This document shows positions 8,569-17,935 of a stretch of DNA of 64,000 nucleotides, piece after piece; the stretch's first letter is position 1; every line of letters starts with the position of its first letter. A program made the translations under genes and the position numbers. The notes under the pieces are model-generated. The model searched no databases. It worked only from the letters and a program-made list of their open reading frames with translations, and was not told the DNA's origin. This stretch comes from Corynebacterium mastitidis DSM 44356 (lineage in GTDB: Bacteria; Actinomycetota; Actinomycetes; Mycobacteriales; Mycobacteriaceae). Location: contig NZ_AQXB01000002.1 in assembly GCF_000375365.1 (NCBI RefSeq), forward strand, positions 62,001-126,000, read 5' to 3'.

Positions 8569-10875
8569 TTACTTCTCCAGCCTCTCGACGAGGTCCTTGA
8601 AGGGCACCAGCTTCTCGTCCTGGGTGGTGGTGCGCCCGCCGCGCGCGGCCTCGGTGTCCTCGATCACCACGGCCTCGTCGATGTTGATGGGCGCGTGCGG
8701 CGCCGCGGCGGAGGGGCGCGGGGCGTCCTCGGGCCTTTCCGCCGTCGCGCCGTGGTCCAGCCGGGAGTAGGCGCGGCGCAGCCAGCGCGGCGCCCACCAG
8801 TTGTCCTCCCGCAGCAGGTGCATCACGGCGGGCACGAGCATCATGCGGATCACGGTGGCGTCGATGAGCAGGGCCGCGATCATGCCGAAGGCGATGTACT
8901 TCATCATCACGATCTCGGAGAAGCCGAAGGCCCCCGCCACCACGATCATGATGAGCGCGGCGGCGGTGATGATCCCGCCGGTGTGCGCGGTGCCGTACTT
9001 AATGGCGGTGTCCGTGCTGGCCCCGCGATCCCGGGCCTCCACCATGCGGGATACCAGGAACACCTCGTAGTCCGTGGACAGGCCGTACACGATGGCCACG
9101 ATGAGCACCAGCACGGGGCTCATCAGCGGGCCCGCGGTGAAGTTGAGCGCCCCGGAGCCCACGCCGTCCACGAACATGAGGGTGAGGATGCCCAGCGTGG
9201 TGCCCAGCCCCAGGATGGTCATGATGATGGCCTTGGCGGGCAGGATCAGGGAGCCGAATACCAGGGCCATGAGGAGGAAGGTGGCCAGGACGATGTAGAG
9301 CGCCATCCACGGCAGCGTGTGCAGCAGCGCCTCGATGGACTCCACCTCCATCGCCGGGGTGCCCGCCACGTACACGGACACCCCCTCGGGGGCGTCGATG
9401 TCCCGGAGCTGCTCCACCACGCGATGGTTGTCCGCGCGGTCCTTAATCCCGGCGGTGAGCACCGTGGTGCCGTCCTGGCTGGGGTGGGAGGGGCTGAACC
9501 GGCCGGTGAGGCCCTCCACCTCGCTGGCCTGGCGGAACACGGAGCTGAGCTGCTGGTTGTCCGCGCCCGTGACCACCAGCTTGATGGGCTCGGTGCGGAA
9601 GGCCGGGAAGGCCTCGTTGAAGGACTCCTGGGCCTGGCGCGTCTCGTTCGTGGGCGGCAGGTACGTCTCGTTGATGCCGCCGAAGGTGATGTGGGTGAGC
9701 GGGATCGCCAGGGCCAGCAGGCCGCCGGCGATGACCACGGTCACGGCCTTGGCGTGCCGCATGGCCCAGGCGGGGATGCGCCACCACAGGGTGTCCTCCA
9801 GGCGCCTGCCGCGCCGGGAGGTGCGGCGCAGCGCCCAGCGGTCGATGTTGGTGCCGAGTAGCCCGAAGAGGGCGGGCAGCACCGTCACGGAGAGCAGGGC
9901 CGCCAGGCCCACCGCGGAGATCGCCCCGTAGGCCACGGACTTGAGGAAGGCCTGGGGGAAGATCATGAGCCCCGAGAGCGCCACGGCCACCATCGCGGCG
10001 GAAAAGACCACCGTCTTGCCCGCCGTGGCGGTGGTGGCCGCCACCGCCCGGGGGATGGGGGTGCCCTTGTCCATCTCCTCGCGGAAGCGGGACACCATGA
10101 ACAGGCCGTAGTCGATGGCCAGGCCCAGGCCCAGCAGCGTGACCACGGACTGCGCAAACACGTTGACCTGGGTGCCGCCCGCGAGGATGGACAGGATGCC
10201 CAGGGAGCCCAGGATGGAGAGCACGCCCACGATCAGCGGCATGGTGGCCGCCACCACGGAGCCGAACACCACGAGCAGGAGCACCGCCACCACGGGCAGG
10301 GCCACCAGCTCCGCCCGGGAGATGTCCCCGGCCATGCCCTCGTCCAGGGAGTCCGCCACGGCGGTGGCCCCGGCGAGTTCCAGGGTCACGCCCGTGGGCA
10401 GGTCCTGGCCGCGCAGGGCGTCCTCGATGGCGCGGTAGTCCTTGAGCGTTTGCTCGCCGTCGCCCGCCAGCCCGATGGCGGCGAAGGCCCGGGTGCCGTC
10501 CGGGGAGATCATCTCCGGGGTGCGGTGGGAAAAGTAGCTGGTGATGTGCCCTATCTCGGAGGGGTACCGGGCCTTGAGGGCGTCGAGCTGGCCCTGGATC
10601 GCCGAGGCCACGGCGGGGTCGCTCAGGCCGCCGGGGGCGGCGGGGTCCAGCGTGTAGAGGGCGATCACGTCCCCGCTATCGTCGCGCCCGAAGGTCTCCT
10701 GCTCGATGCGCGCGCCCACGGTGGAGTCCGCCCCGGGGTCCTCCCAGCCCTCCTGGCTGAGCCGGTCGCCCAGGCGGAGCCCGAAGATCCCGTAGAGGGC
10801 GAGGATGGCGAGCACCACCAGGGCGGGGATGAGGCGGCGGTGGCGGTAGGAAAATTGACCCCAGCGCAGGAACAC
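8569..10875 (-). CDS. cmpL1: MmpL-family (RND) trehalose-mycolate exporter, CmpL1/MmpL3-like
   Basis: A 768-residue RND transporter with the two-fold MmpL plan: TM1, a periplasmic loop, TM2-6, then TM7, a second loop and TM8-12. The proton-relay Asp-Tyr pairs are present in GLAIDYGLF and GLSTDYEVF. The C-terminal cytosolic tail is short and hydrophilic. MmpL3 and corynebacterial CmpL proteins carry trehalose monomycolate across the inner membrane by proton motive force. The start is GTG with AAGGATAACC upstream, 6 bp after trmB; the trmB-MmpL pair is the conserved MmpL3 neighbourhood (Rv0206c-Rv0208c). Mycolate genes on both sides support the assignment; which CmpL paralogue it matches needs comparison. 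Confidence 0.9.
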   Translation of the reverse strand: MFLRWGQFSYRHRRLIPALVVLAILALYGIFGLRLGDRLSQEGWEDPGADSTVGARIEQETFGRDDSGDVIALYTLDPAAPGGLSDPAVASAIQGQLDALKARYPSEIGHITSYFSHRTPEMISPDGTRAFAAIGLAGDGEQTLKDYRAIEDALRGQDLPTGVTLELAGATAVADSLDEGMAGDISRAELVALPVVAVLLLVVFGSVVAATMPLIVGVLSILGSLGILSILAGGTQVNVFAQSVVTLLGLGLAIDYGLFMVSRFREEMDKGTPIPRAVAATTATAGKTVVFSAAMVAVALSGLMIFPQAFLKSVAYGAISAVGLAALLSVTVLPALFGLLGTNIDRWALRRTSRRGRRLEDTLWWRIPAWAMRHAKAVTVVIAGGLLALAIPLTHITFGGINETYLPPTNETRQAQESFNEAFPAFRTEPIKLVVTGADNQQLSSVFRQASEVEGLTGRFSPSHPSQDGTTVLTAGIKDRADNHRVVEQLRDIDAPEGVSVYVAGTPAMEVESIEALLHTLPWMALYIVLATFLLMALVFGSLILPAKAIIMTILGLGTTLGILTLMFVDGVGSGALNFTAGPLMSPVLVLIVAIVYGLSTDYEVFLVSRMVEARDRGASTDTAIKYGTAHTGGIITAAALIMIVVAGAFGFSEIVMMKYIAFGMIAALLIDATVIRMMLVPAVMHLLREDNWWAPRWLRRAYSRLDHGATAERPEDAPRPSAAAPHAPINIDEAVVIEDTEAARGGRTTTQDEKLVPFKDLVERLEK

Positions 10876-10881
10876 GGGCGG

Positions 10882-11715
10882 TTATCCTTCCTGCTCGGGG
10901 GCGGGCGCGGTGCCTGCGGTGGCGCTCGCGCCGCCCGGGTGCTCCGGGGCCGCCACCTTTTCCCAGAGGAACTCCGTGATGGTGTGCTCCATGCGCAGGC
11001 CGCGGCCCTCGAACTTGGTGCGCACCTGGCGGTCCGTGAGCACCGGGCACTCCGGCCACGGCCAGCCGCGGTAGCGCAGCATGGGCTCCACGTCCACCAG
11101 CTCCCTGATCCACTCCGCGTACTCGGCGTGGTCGGTGGCCACGTGCAGCACCCCGCCGGGCTTAAGCCGGGTGGCGATCAGCCGCAGCGGGCCGGACTGG
11201 ATGATGCGGCGCTTGTGGTGCCGGGCCTTGGGCCAGGGGTCGGGGAAGAACACGCGCACCCCGTCCAGGGACTCCGGGGCAATCATGCGGTTGAGCACCT
11301 CCACGCCGTCGCCGCGCACCATGCGGATGTTATCCACGCCCTCGCGCAGCGCCGCCCCCATCATCTTGGCCAGGCCGGGCTTGTACAGCTCCACGGCGAT
11401 GATGTTGGTGCCCTCCTCCAGCGGGGCCATGGCCACCGTGGAGGTGCCGGTGCCGGAGCCGATCTCCACGATGGTGGGGTGGCCGCTGCGGCCAAACCAC
11501 GCGTCCACGTCGATCCGATCGTCGCTCATCACGCGGCCCAGGCGCGGCCAGTGCTCCTCCCAGGTCTCCTGCTGGTTGGGCGTGAGCGTGCCGCGGCGGA
11601 AGGAGACGGTGCCGAGGCGCGGGTAATCGAGGCCGTCGTCGAAGGACGATTGCAGGGGCCTGCCGTGCGGTAGGTCACCGAGGCTCGGGGCATGGGAGGA
11701 GGCAGAGTTTTTCAT
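10882..11715 (-). CDS. trmB: tRNA (guanine-N7-)-methyltransferase
   Basis: A 277-residue SAM-dependent methyltransferase of the TrmB family, which makes m7G46 in tRNA. It has the SAM-binding motif [12 protein letters not shown] and the family signature [15 protein letters not shown]. The N-terminal 60 residues and an Ala/Pro/Gly-rich C-terminal 25 residues make it slightly longer than E. coli TrmB. Upstream on the coding strand a TATGCT box ends 7 nt before the ATG, indicating a leaderless message that begins the operon trmB > cmpL1 > YbhN-like > DUF3054. The tRNA function appears unrelated to mycolate transport, but the linkage is conserved with mycobacteria. Confidence 0.92.
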   Translation of the reverse strand: MKNSASSHAPSLGDLPHGRPLQSSFDDGLDYPRLGTVSFRRGTLTPNQQETWEEHWPRLGRVMSDDRIDVDAWFGRSGHPTIVEIGSGTGTSTVAMAPLEEGTNIIAVELYKPGLAKMMGAALREGVDNIRMVRGDGVEVLNRMIAPESLDGVRVFFPDPWPKARHHKRRIIQSGPLRLIATRLKPGGVLHVATDHAEYAEWIRELVDVEPMLRYRGWPWPECPVLTDRQVRTKFEGRGLRMEHTITEFLWEKVAAPEHPGGASATAGTAPAPEQEG

Positions 11716-12212
11716 CCCCTACAGCATATCCGGGCAGGGGGTTGCGTATCGACGTCCCCCGGGCGTCGGGCAGCCCCCGGCCGAAAGGTTATAACCATCG
11801 CGGGCCGACGGGGCGCGTCGTGGCGGAGTGTGGCGAAGGCGACGTGTGGGGTGGGTAACGCGCTCGGGCGCGCGAGGGCGGAGCGCGGCCCCGGTTCTGA
11901 GTGGGTGATAGGTACTGGGAACGCCGCGACGGGGGAGCCCTCGCGGGCGGGAATGGGGACGTGGCGGGCCGCTCGGGGCGCGCGTGCGGCTTTTTGTTGC
12001 GAGGGAAAAGTGGGGGACCGCCCCCGAAAGGGGGTGCGGTGCGCGGGTGGCCTCGCGCGCCGAGATTGCGACGTGCCAGGTAGGAGGGCGGGCGCGTAAA
12101 ATGTTATGACCACTCGCGCGGGGGCTCGGGCGAGGGAGGTGCCTTTCTTCCTCCCGGATGGATACCCTAGAGGGGCATCGCAGAGAAAGCGACCGAAGAT
12201 CAGGAGTAGGTT
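11716..12212. other. Non-coding region between divergent trmB and pck
   Basis: About 500 bp without a convincing gene. It contains the palindrome GGTTATAACC (11787-11796), a related GTTATGAC (12103-12110) followed by a similar CGCG-rich tail, a GC hairpin around 12016-12041 without a T-run, and a GGGAGG/CCTCCC inverted repeat just upstream of the probable pck promoter (TACCCT box near 12164). The pck ribosome site CAGGAGTAGG lies at 12201-12210. The length fits a multiply regulated pck promoter. Confidence 0.5.
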
Positions 12213-14042
12213 ATGACCGCTGCCATCAAGGGTCTGCAAGGACTGGCGCCCACGAAGAACGAGGAACTGCTGAGGTGGATTGCCGAGGCCGTGGAGCTTT
12301 TCGAGCCCGAGCGCGTGGTGTTCGCGGACGGGACGCAGGAGGAATGGGAGCGGCTGACCTCGGAGTTGGTGGAGGCCGGGACGCTGATCCGCCTGAACGA
12401 GGAGAAGCGCCCCAACAGCTTCCTGGCGCGCTCCAACCCCTCGGACGTGGCCCGCGTGGAATCCCGCACCTTCATTTGCTCCGCCACCGAGGACGGCGCC
12501 GGGCCCACCAACAACTGGGCCCCGCCGGAGGAGATGAAGGAGGAGATGCGCGGGCACTTCCGGGGAGCCATGCGCGGGCGCACCATGTACGTGGTGCCGT
12601 TCTGCATGGGCCCGATCAGCGACCCCGAGCCCAAGCTCGGCGTGCAGCTCACCGACTCCGCCTACGTGGTGCTCTCCATGCGCATCATGACGCGCATGGG
12701 CAGCGAGGCCCTGGAGAAGATCGGGGATGACGGGGACTTCGTGCACTGCCTGCACTCCGTGGGTGCGCCCCTGGCCCCCGGCGAGCGGGACGTGGCCTGG
12801 CCCTGCAACGATACCAAGTACATCACCCAGTTCCCGGAGACCAAGGAGATCTGGTCCTACGGCTCCGGCTACGGCGGCAACGCGATCCTGGCCAAGAAGT
12901 GCTACGCCCTGCGCATCGCCTCCGTGATGGCCAAGGAGGAGGGCTGGATGGCCGAGCACATGCTCATCCTCAAGCTCACCTCCCCGGAGAACAAGACCTA
13001 CCACGTGGCCGCCGCCTTCCCCTCGGCCTGCGGCAAGACCAACCTGGCGATGATCACCCCCACCATCCCCGGCTGGAAGGCGGAGGTCGTGGGCGACGAC
13101 ATCGCCTGGCTCAAGTTCGGTGAGGACGGCCACCTCCACGCCATCAACCCGGAGAATGGCTTCTTCGGAGTGGCCCCCGGCACCAACTACGGCTCCAACC
13201 CCATCGCCATGAAGACGATGGAGCCGGGCAACACGCTGTTTACCAACGTGGCGCTCACCGACGACGGCGACGTCTGGTGGGAGGACATGGGCGAGGCCCC
13301 CGAGCATCTCATCGACTGGCTGGGCAACGACTGGACCCCGGAGTCCGACGGCCTGGCCGCGCACCCCAACTCCCGCTACTGCGTGCCCATCTCCCAGTGC
13401 CCCGTGGCCGCGCCCGAGTTCGACGACTGGCGCGGAGTGAAGATCGACGCGATCCTCTTCGGCGGGCGCCGCCCCGACACCGTGCCGCTGGTCACCGAGT
13501 CCTACGACTGGGAGCACGGCACCATGATCGGCGCGCTGCTGGCCTCCGGCCAGACCGCCGCCGCCGCCGAGGCTACCGTGGGCGCGCTGCGCCACGACCC
13601 CATGGCCATGCTCCCCTTCATCGGCTACAACGTGGGCGACTACCTCAACCACTGGATCGAGATGGGGCGCAAGGGCGGGGACAAGATGCCCCCCATCTTC
13701 CTGGTCAACTGGTTCCGCAGGGGCGAAGACAAGCGCTTCCTGTGGCCGGGCTTTGGCGAGAACTCCCGCGTCCTCGCGTGGATCGTGGACCGCATCGAGG
13801 GCCGCGTGGGTGCGGAGGAGACCGTGGTGGGCCACACCGCCCGCGCCGAGGACATCAACCTCGACGGGCTGGACACCCCCATCGAGGACGTGCGCGAGGC
13901 GCTCACCGCGCCGCCGGAGCAGTGGGCGGGCGACCTTGAGGATAACGCCGCCTACCTGAAGTTCCTGGGCGAGCGCGTGCCCGAGCAGGTCTGGGAGCAG
14001 TTCCGGGCGCTGCAGCGGCGCGTGGAGGAGGCCTCCGCGTAG
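12213..14042 (+). CDS. pck: Phosphoenolpyruvate carboxykinase (GTP)
   Basis: A 609-residue GTP-type PEPCK converting oxaloacetate and GTP to PEP, CO2 and GDP; in corynebacteria it is the gluconeogenic enzyme. The P-loop-like kinase-1 motif [12 protein letters not shown] carries the reactive Cys, and the kinase-2 and metal site [10 protein letters not shown] follows. Nucleotide-pocket segments NWFRR and GFGENSRVL are also present. Length matches the family (about 610). The start has a clear ribosome site, and the gene is followed by an intrinsic terminator. Its place next to trmB/MmpL and before mtrP follows the C. glutamicum order, as I recall it. Confidence 0.97.
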   Translation: MTAAIKGLQGLAPTKNEELLRWIAEAVELFEPERVVFADGTQEEWERLTSELVEAGTLIRLNEEKRPNSFLARSNPSDVARVESRTFICSATEDGAGPTNNWAPPEEMKEEMRGHFRGAMRGRTMYVVPFCMGPISDPEPKLGVQLTDSAYVVLSMRIMTRMGSEALEKIGDDGDFVHCLHSVGAPLAPGERDVAWPCNDTKYITQFPETKEIWSYGSGYGGNAILAKKCYALRIASVMAKEEGWMAEHMLILKLTSPENKTYHVAAAFPSACGKTNLAMITPTIPGWKAEVVGDDIAWLKFGEDGHLHAINPENGFFGVAPGTNYGSNPIAMKTMEPGNTLFTNVALTDDGDVWWEDMGEAPEHLIDWLGNDWTPESDGLAAHPNSRYCVPISQCPVAAPEFDDWRGVKIDAILFGGRRPDTVPLVTESYDWEHGTMIGALLASGQTAAAAEATVGALRHDPMAMLPFIGYNVGDYLNHWIEMGRKGGDKMPPIFLVNWFRRGEDKRFLWPGFGENSRVLAWIVDRIEGRVGAEETVVGHTARAEDINLDGLDTPIEDVREALTAPPEQWAGDLEDNAAYLKFLGERVPEQVWEQFRALQRRVEEASA

Positions 14043-14059
14043 GGCTGTTTGCCCCGGTT

Positions 14060-14098
14060 AGAAGGTGGTTCTTCGAGCGGAGGACCACCTTCTGTTTT
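14060..14098 (+). terminator. Intrinsic terminator after pck
   Basis: AGAAGGTGGT and ACCACCTTCT form a 10-bp stem around a loop of about 14 nt, followed by GTTTTAT. It lies between the convergent pck and phytase-like genes. Confidence 0.8.
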
Positions 14099-14112
14099 AT
14101 TCGGAGCGACCG

Positions 14113-15225
14113 CTACCCCAGCGCGATCCGGTGCAGCAGGGTCCGCTGCTTATCGCTGAAGTTGTCGTCGGAGGCGACCAGGAGCTGCGCGCGGCCGTCG
14201 GCAAGCCGGGGAGCCCAAGCCAGGGCCTCGATGTTGTCCGGGTGTTCGGGCAGGGAGGCGAAGTCGAACACCAATTCCTTGCGCGCGGGCGTTTCGGAGC
14301 CGTCGAGGGCCTCCTTGCCCAGCACGTTCGTGGCTCCGTCCAGCGTGACCCGGTAGATCTCGCCGCGGTTCCCCCGCCCCTCCACGTAGCCGCGCTCTAT
14401 GACGTAGAGGCTGCCGTCCTCGCCCGCGATGATCTCGGAGACGCCCCGGTCGCGGGCGCCGGGGTAGAGCGGGCCGATCTCCAGGGGATACTCCGCGAGC
14501 GGCTGGCCGGTGCCCAGGGAGTAGTGGGTGAGGCGCACCCGCATGCCGCGCTCCTCCGAGTTCATGGGGCCGTCCTGCACAAGGGCGCCCTCGTTGGCCG
14601 TGATGAGCGCGTCCTCCCCGAGGACCGCCAGGCCCTCGTTGGCCTTGTTGTGCCGCACGCCGCGCGTGCCCTCGGGATCGGGGGCGTGGTAGGAGGGCAC
14701 GGAGAGGCGCCCGATCTCCTTACCGGAGGCGTCGCTGAGGACCACGGCGGGGGAGCGGAAGTTCCCCTCCTTGGCCCAGCCCTCGGAGGTCCACGCGAAG
14801 TCCCCACCGGGGAGGCGGCGCACGGACTCCGGGTCCACGGTCTGCGGGGCGTAGGGCTGGCCCGAGGGGTCGCGTAGGATCGTCGCACCCGTGACGGTGG
14901 GGCGCGCACCCGAGGCGGGATCGGAGGGTATGGACAAGCGGTACGCGCGGGCGGGGCCGTGCTGCGCGGAGTCGTCGGAGAGCGCCACGTAGTCCTCCGC
15001 CCCCACGCGCTCGAGGCCGGAGACGCCGCCGAAGGGGGCGCTGGGGCCGAGCGCGTCCGCGACCTCGGCAGAACGGGGAGCTTCGGAGAGGTCCACCGCG
15101 CCGAGATACTGGCTGGGGAGGGCGGGCGCCGGGGCGCCCGACTGTGCGGCGGCGGGGGAGAGGGGAAGAAGAACGGTGGCGGCGAGGAGAAGGGCGCCGA
15201 CGCGGCGGGAACGAAGGAAGCGCAT
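14113..15225 (-). CDS. Exported esterase-like/phytase-like beta-propeller protein
   Basis: A 370-residue protein with a signal peptide (MRFLRSRRVGALLLAATVLLPLSPAAAQ) and the pattern of the 'esterase-like activity of phytase' family: GGVSGLERV, YVALSDDS, DPESVRRLPGGDFAWTSEG, NEGLAVL and LYVIERGY. These are blades of a six-bladed propeller. Family members are poorly characterised; activity on phosphate or carboxyl esters is predicted, not shown. A TACGCT box ends 8 nt before the ATG, so it is probably leaderless. It is convergent with pck and stands alone before the two-component operon. Confidence 0.82.
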   Translation of the reverse strand: MRFLRSRRVGALLLAATVLLPLSPAAAQSGAPAPALPSQYLGAVDLSEAPRSAEVADALGPSAPFGGVSGLERVGAEDYVALSDDSAQHGPARAYRLSIPSDPASGARPTVTGATILRDPSGQPYAPQTVDPESVRRLPGGDFAWTSEGWAKEGNFRSPAVVLSDASGKEIGRLSVPSYHAPDPEGTRGVRHNKANEGLAVLGEDALITANEGALVQDGPMNSEERGMRVRLTHYSLGTGQPLAEYPLEIGPLYPGARDRGVSEIIAGEDGSLYVIERGYVEGRGNRGEIYRVTLDGATNVLGKEALDGSETPARKELVFDFASLPEHPDNIEALAWAPRLADGRAQLLVASDDNFSDKQRTLLHRIALG

Positions 15226-15295
15226 GGTGGCGCAGCGTAGCGGTTCCGGGAAACGCGGGGGTGTCGGGCGGGTAACGGAGGGGTGAACGGGCGGG

Positions 15296-15919
15296 CTACA
15301 GCCAGCCGCGCTCCCGGACGATCATGTAGGCCTCGAAGCGGTTGCCCGCGCCCACCTTGCGCATGGCGGAGCTGAGGTAGTTGCGGGTGGTGCCGGGGGC
15401 GAGGCGAACCTCCTCCGCGATGTCCGTGACGCTGCCGCCGCGCCCGGCGGCCTCGATCACCTCGGTCTCCCGCTCGGTAAGCGGGCAGTCTCCCGTGGCG
15501 ATCGTCCACGCCGCCAGCTCCGGGTCGATGGAGCGCTCGCCCGCGTGGAGGGCGCGGATCGCGGCGGAGAACTGCTGCGCCGTGGCCGTCTTGGGGAGGA
15601 AGCCGCGCACGCCGTTCTCCAGGGCCCGCCGCAAGCCGCGCGGGCGAGCGTGGCTGGTCACGATGAGCACGGCGAGGCCCGGGGCGAGGGCGCGCAACGC
15701 GCGGGCGGTGGCGATGCCGTCGAGATCCTTCATGTGGAGATCCACCACGGCAACGTCCGGCAGCGGCCCGCCCAGCGCGTCCTGCCTGCGCCACCAGCGC
15801 AGAATCTCCTCGCCGGACCCCGCGGTGGCGAGGATCTCGACGTCGTTTTCCAGCCCCAGGAGCGTGCCCAGGGAGGCGGCCACGAGGGCCTCGTCGTCTA
15901 CCACCGCCACTCGGATCAT
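15296..15919 (-). CDS. NarL/DesR-family response regulator
   Basis: A 207-residue regulator. The receiver domain (1-120) has the acidic pair VVDDE, the phospho-acceptor Asp in VAVVDLHMKD, Thr/Ser in VTSH and Lys in FLPKT. The C-terminal LuxR-type helix-turn-helix spans about 145-207 (LTERETEVIEAAGRG...TTRNYLSSAMRKVGAGNRFEA). Its ATG overlaps the stop of the sensor kinase (ATGA). With the kinase and the ABC genes it forms one minus-strand operon, so it probably controls that transporter. Confidence 0.9.
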   Translation of the reverse strand: MIRVAVVDDEALVAASLGTLLGLENDVEILATAGSGEEILRWWRRQDALGGPLPDVAVVDLHMKDLDGIATARALRALAPGLAVLIVTSHARPRGLRRALENGVRGFLPKTATAQQFSAAIRALHAGERSIDPELAAWTIATGDCPLTERETEVIEAAGRGGSVTDIAEEVRLAPGTTRNYLSSAMRKVGAGNRFEAYMIVRERGWL

Positions 15920-17151
15920 TGTGCGTCCTCCTTATGCGTGAGGAGTTTCACGTGGAACTCCTTGTCCGTGGAATCAACGATGAGCAGCGCGCCCTGGCGG
16001 GCGGCGCGCCGCCGCAAGGCGTCGAGCCCGCCCGCGCGCGGGGAGCCGAGGCGCGTGCCGGGGTTGTTGTTGCCGATGGCGAGGCATGCGTCGCTTATGC
16101 GAAGCGACGCCACGGTGGCCTCGGAGTGCCTGAGAATGTTGGTGGTGGCCTCGCGCACCAGCCAGGCGGCCAGCTCGCGGTGCGCCTCCGGGAGGTCGTG
16201 GGGGTGGCCTTCGACGGAGAGCGCGATTCCCCCGGCGCGGAGGAGGCGGCGCGCCTCCTCTATCTCCGTAGCGACGTCGATGTCTCGGTACCCCCGCACC
16301 ACATCGTGCATCTCGGAGACGGACGTTGCGGCGAGCCCGCGCAGCTCGGAGAGCTCGGAGCGGAAGCGATCGTCGTCGCGCCGAGCGAGGGCGAGGGCCA
16401 GCTCCGCCTTGATGTTGATGGCGGCCAGGCGCTGGCCCAGGGTGTCGTGCATCTCCTGGGCGAAGCGCAGGCGCTCCTCGGCGAGGATGAGGTGGCGCTG
16501 CAGCTCGGCGGCTCGCTCGGCCTCGGAGATGAGACGGATCGCCCACGCGCTGCTGAGCGTGGAGAAGACGTAGAGCGGAGGGACGAGCAGGGAGACCGCG
16601 AGGGAGATCGAGGGGCCCTGGGGAATAACCTCCCGGGGCAAGGGCCACCAGGCGGCGGTGTTGAGGGCGGTGACCGCGCCGGTGAGCAGCCACGTGCGGC
16701 GCAGGAAGGGGAGGTAGCACAGGCAGAGGATCGACGCCGCCGCAAAGCCCAGCGCCGTTCCGGGAACGAAGCCTCCCAGCGTGCCCGCGAGGTTTCCAAG
16801 GCACCACAGCACGAGCGTGACCGATAGCCCCCACGCGAAGAGCCGTGGGCGCCGCCCGGACGAGCGGGGGTTGAGTGCCGGTGCGCGGGAGGAAAGAATA
16901 AGCCCCCACGCGGCGGTCACGACGACGCCGAGGAAGCACAACCAGGCCGACGCCGCGTGCGCGCCGGAATGGCGCTCCGAGTAGGCCCAGGCCGACGCCC
17001 CCGTGAGGGAAAGGGGAAGGACCAGGAGGAATTGCGTGGAGAGGCGGATATAGAGGGCAAACTTGGCGGACCCCGGCAGCGCCGACCAGGCGCGCGGAGG
17101 GCGAAGGAGCGAGGAGAAAAGCCCGCCTAAGCGATCTGCCATGAGGAACAC
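15916..17151 (-). CDS. DesK-family sensor histidine kinase
   Basis: A 411-residue membrane kinase. About six hydrophobic segments fill the first 190 residues, followed by a dimerisation helix with the phospho-acceptor His in FAQEMHDTLGQRL and a degenerate C-terminal ATPase domain (VREATTNILRHSEA carries the N-box; AGGLDALRRRA carries a G-box). This is the HisKA_3 class paired with NarL-type regulators. The GTG at 17151 lies one base after the ABC permease stop; an ATG at 17142 is the alternative start. No periplasmic sensor domain is present, so it probably senses a membrane or transporter state. Confidence 0.88.
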   Translation of the reverse strand: MFLMADRLGGLFSSLLRPPRAWSALPGSAKFALYIRLSTQFLLVLPLSLTGASAWAYSERHSGAHAASAWLCFLGVVVTAAWGLILSSRAPALNPRSSGRRPRLFAWGLSVTLVLWCLGNLAGTLGGFVPGTALGFAAASILCLCYLPFLRRTWLLTGAVTALNTAAWWPLPREVIPQGPSISLAVSLLVPPLYVFSTLSSAWAIRLISEAERAAELQRHLILAEERLRFAQEMHDTLGQRLAAINIKAELALALARRDDDRFRSELSELRGLAATSVSEMHDVVRGYRDIDVATEIEEARRLLRAGGIALSVEGHPHDLPEAHRELAAWLVREATTNILRHSEATVASLRISDACLAIGNNNPGTRLGSPRAGGLDALRRRAARQGALLIVDSTDKEFHVKLLTHKEDAQ

Positions 17152-17152
17152 G

Positions 17153-17920
17153 TTACCGGCGCTCGTCCCACCGCATGCGGGTTACTCCGGCCCAGCAACA
17201 GCCGATCGTCCAGGCGATCAGGATCAGCAGCGGGCGCGCCCACTCCGTGGGGGAGGAATACTCCCCTAACCAACCCCCGTGCACCAGGTCCGCGACGGCG
17301 GCAAAGGGCGTGTACTGCATCCGATCGGACAGCCCCTCGGGAAAGGACGCGCGCGTGGTGGCGGCGGAGAACATAATCATGAAGGCCACGGGCATGCTGG
17401 TCATCTGGGCGGCCTCCGCGTTACGGGTGAACACGCTGGTGAGCAGGGCCAGGCCCCAGCACAGCGCGATCCCCAGGGCGACGGCGAGGAGAACCAGGAC
17501 GGGCTGACGCGGGGCCCCGCCGCTGAGCAGCATCACCAGGAACGCCCCGAGCAGAACGGGCACGGCGCAGAGGCAGGCCGTGGGCAGCGCCGGGGCCGCG
17601 AGGATCTCCGCGTCCGAGCATTCCCCCGCCCGCAGCCGCTTGAGCACCTTCTCATCGCGGCGCGTGGTGAGCATGGACACCAGGGGATAATAGGCGCAAA
17701 ACAGGAGGGAAAACTGCACGAGGTAGTCCACGGACATGGCCGACAGATCGGCCTTGTTCCCGGGAAAGGCCCGGTAGATAAGAACCACGAACGCAATGGG
17801 CAGCGCGGCCATGAACATGAGGGTGCGGTTGCGAAGGAGCTGGCGGCCCTCCGCCAACCCCAGGCTGGCAAGGCGCGAGGGCGCGGTGGAGCGAGGTGCG
17901 CGCGGCGTGGTGGTAGTCAT
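17153..17920 (-). CDS. ABC-2 type transporter permease (DrrB-like)
   Basis: A 255-residue permease with six hydrophobic segments and the ABC-2 membrane layout, starting at ATG 17920, 15 bp after the ATPase gene. A cytosolic N-terminus rich in Thr/Pro/Arg precedes the first segment. Such permeases pair with DrrA-like ATPases to export drugs, antimicrobial peptides or lipids; the substrate cannot be read from the sequence. The downstream kinase and regulator suggest inducible expression in response to the exported compound or to membrane stress. Confidence 0.88.
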   Translation of the reverse strand: MTTTTPRAPRSTAPSRLASLGLAEGRQLLRNRTLMFMAALPIAFVVLIYRAFPGNKADLSAMSVDYLVQFSLLFCAYYPLVSMLTTRRDEKVLKRLRAGECSDAEILAAPALPTACLCAVPVLLGAFLVMLLSGGAPRQPVLVLLAVALGIALCWGLALLTSVFTRNAEAAQMTSMPVAFMIMFSAATTRASFPEGLSDRMQYTPFAAVADLVHGGWLGEYSSPTEWARPLLILIAWTIGCCWAGVTRMRWDERR

Positions 17921-17935
17921 GGGTTTTCCTTTTTT

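Noticed and set aside
11712..13835. A 707-codon frame antisense to pck
   Set aside because: Shadow of pck; it also covers the divergent promoter region and lacks any domain.
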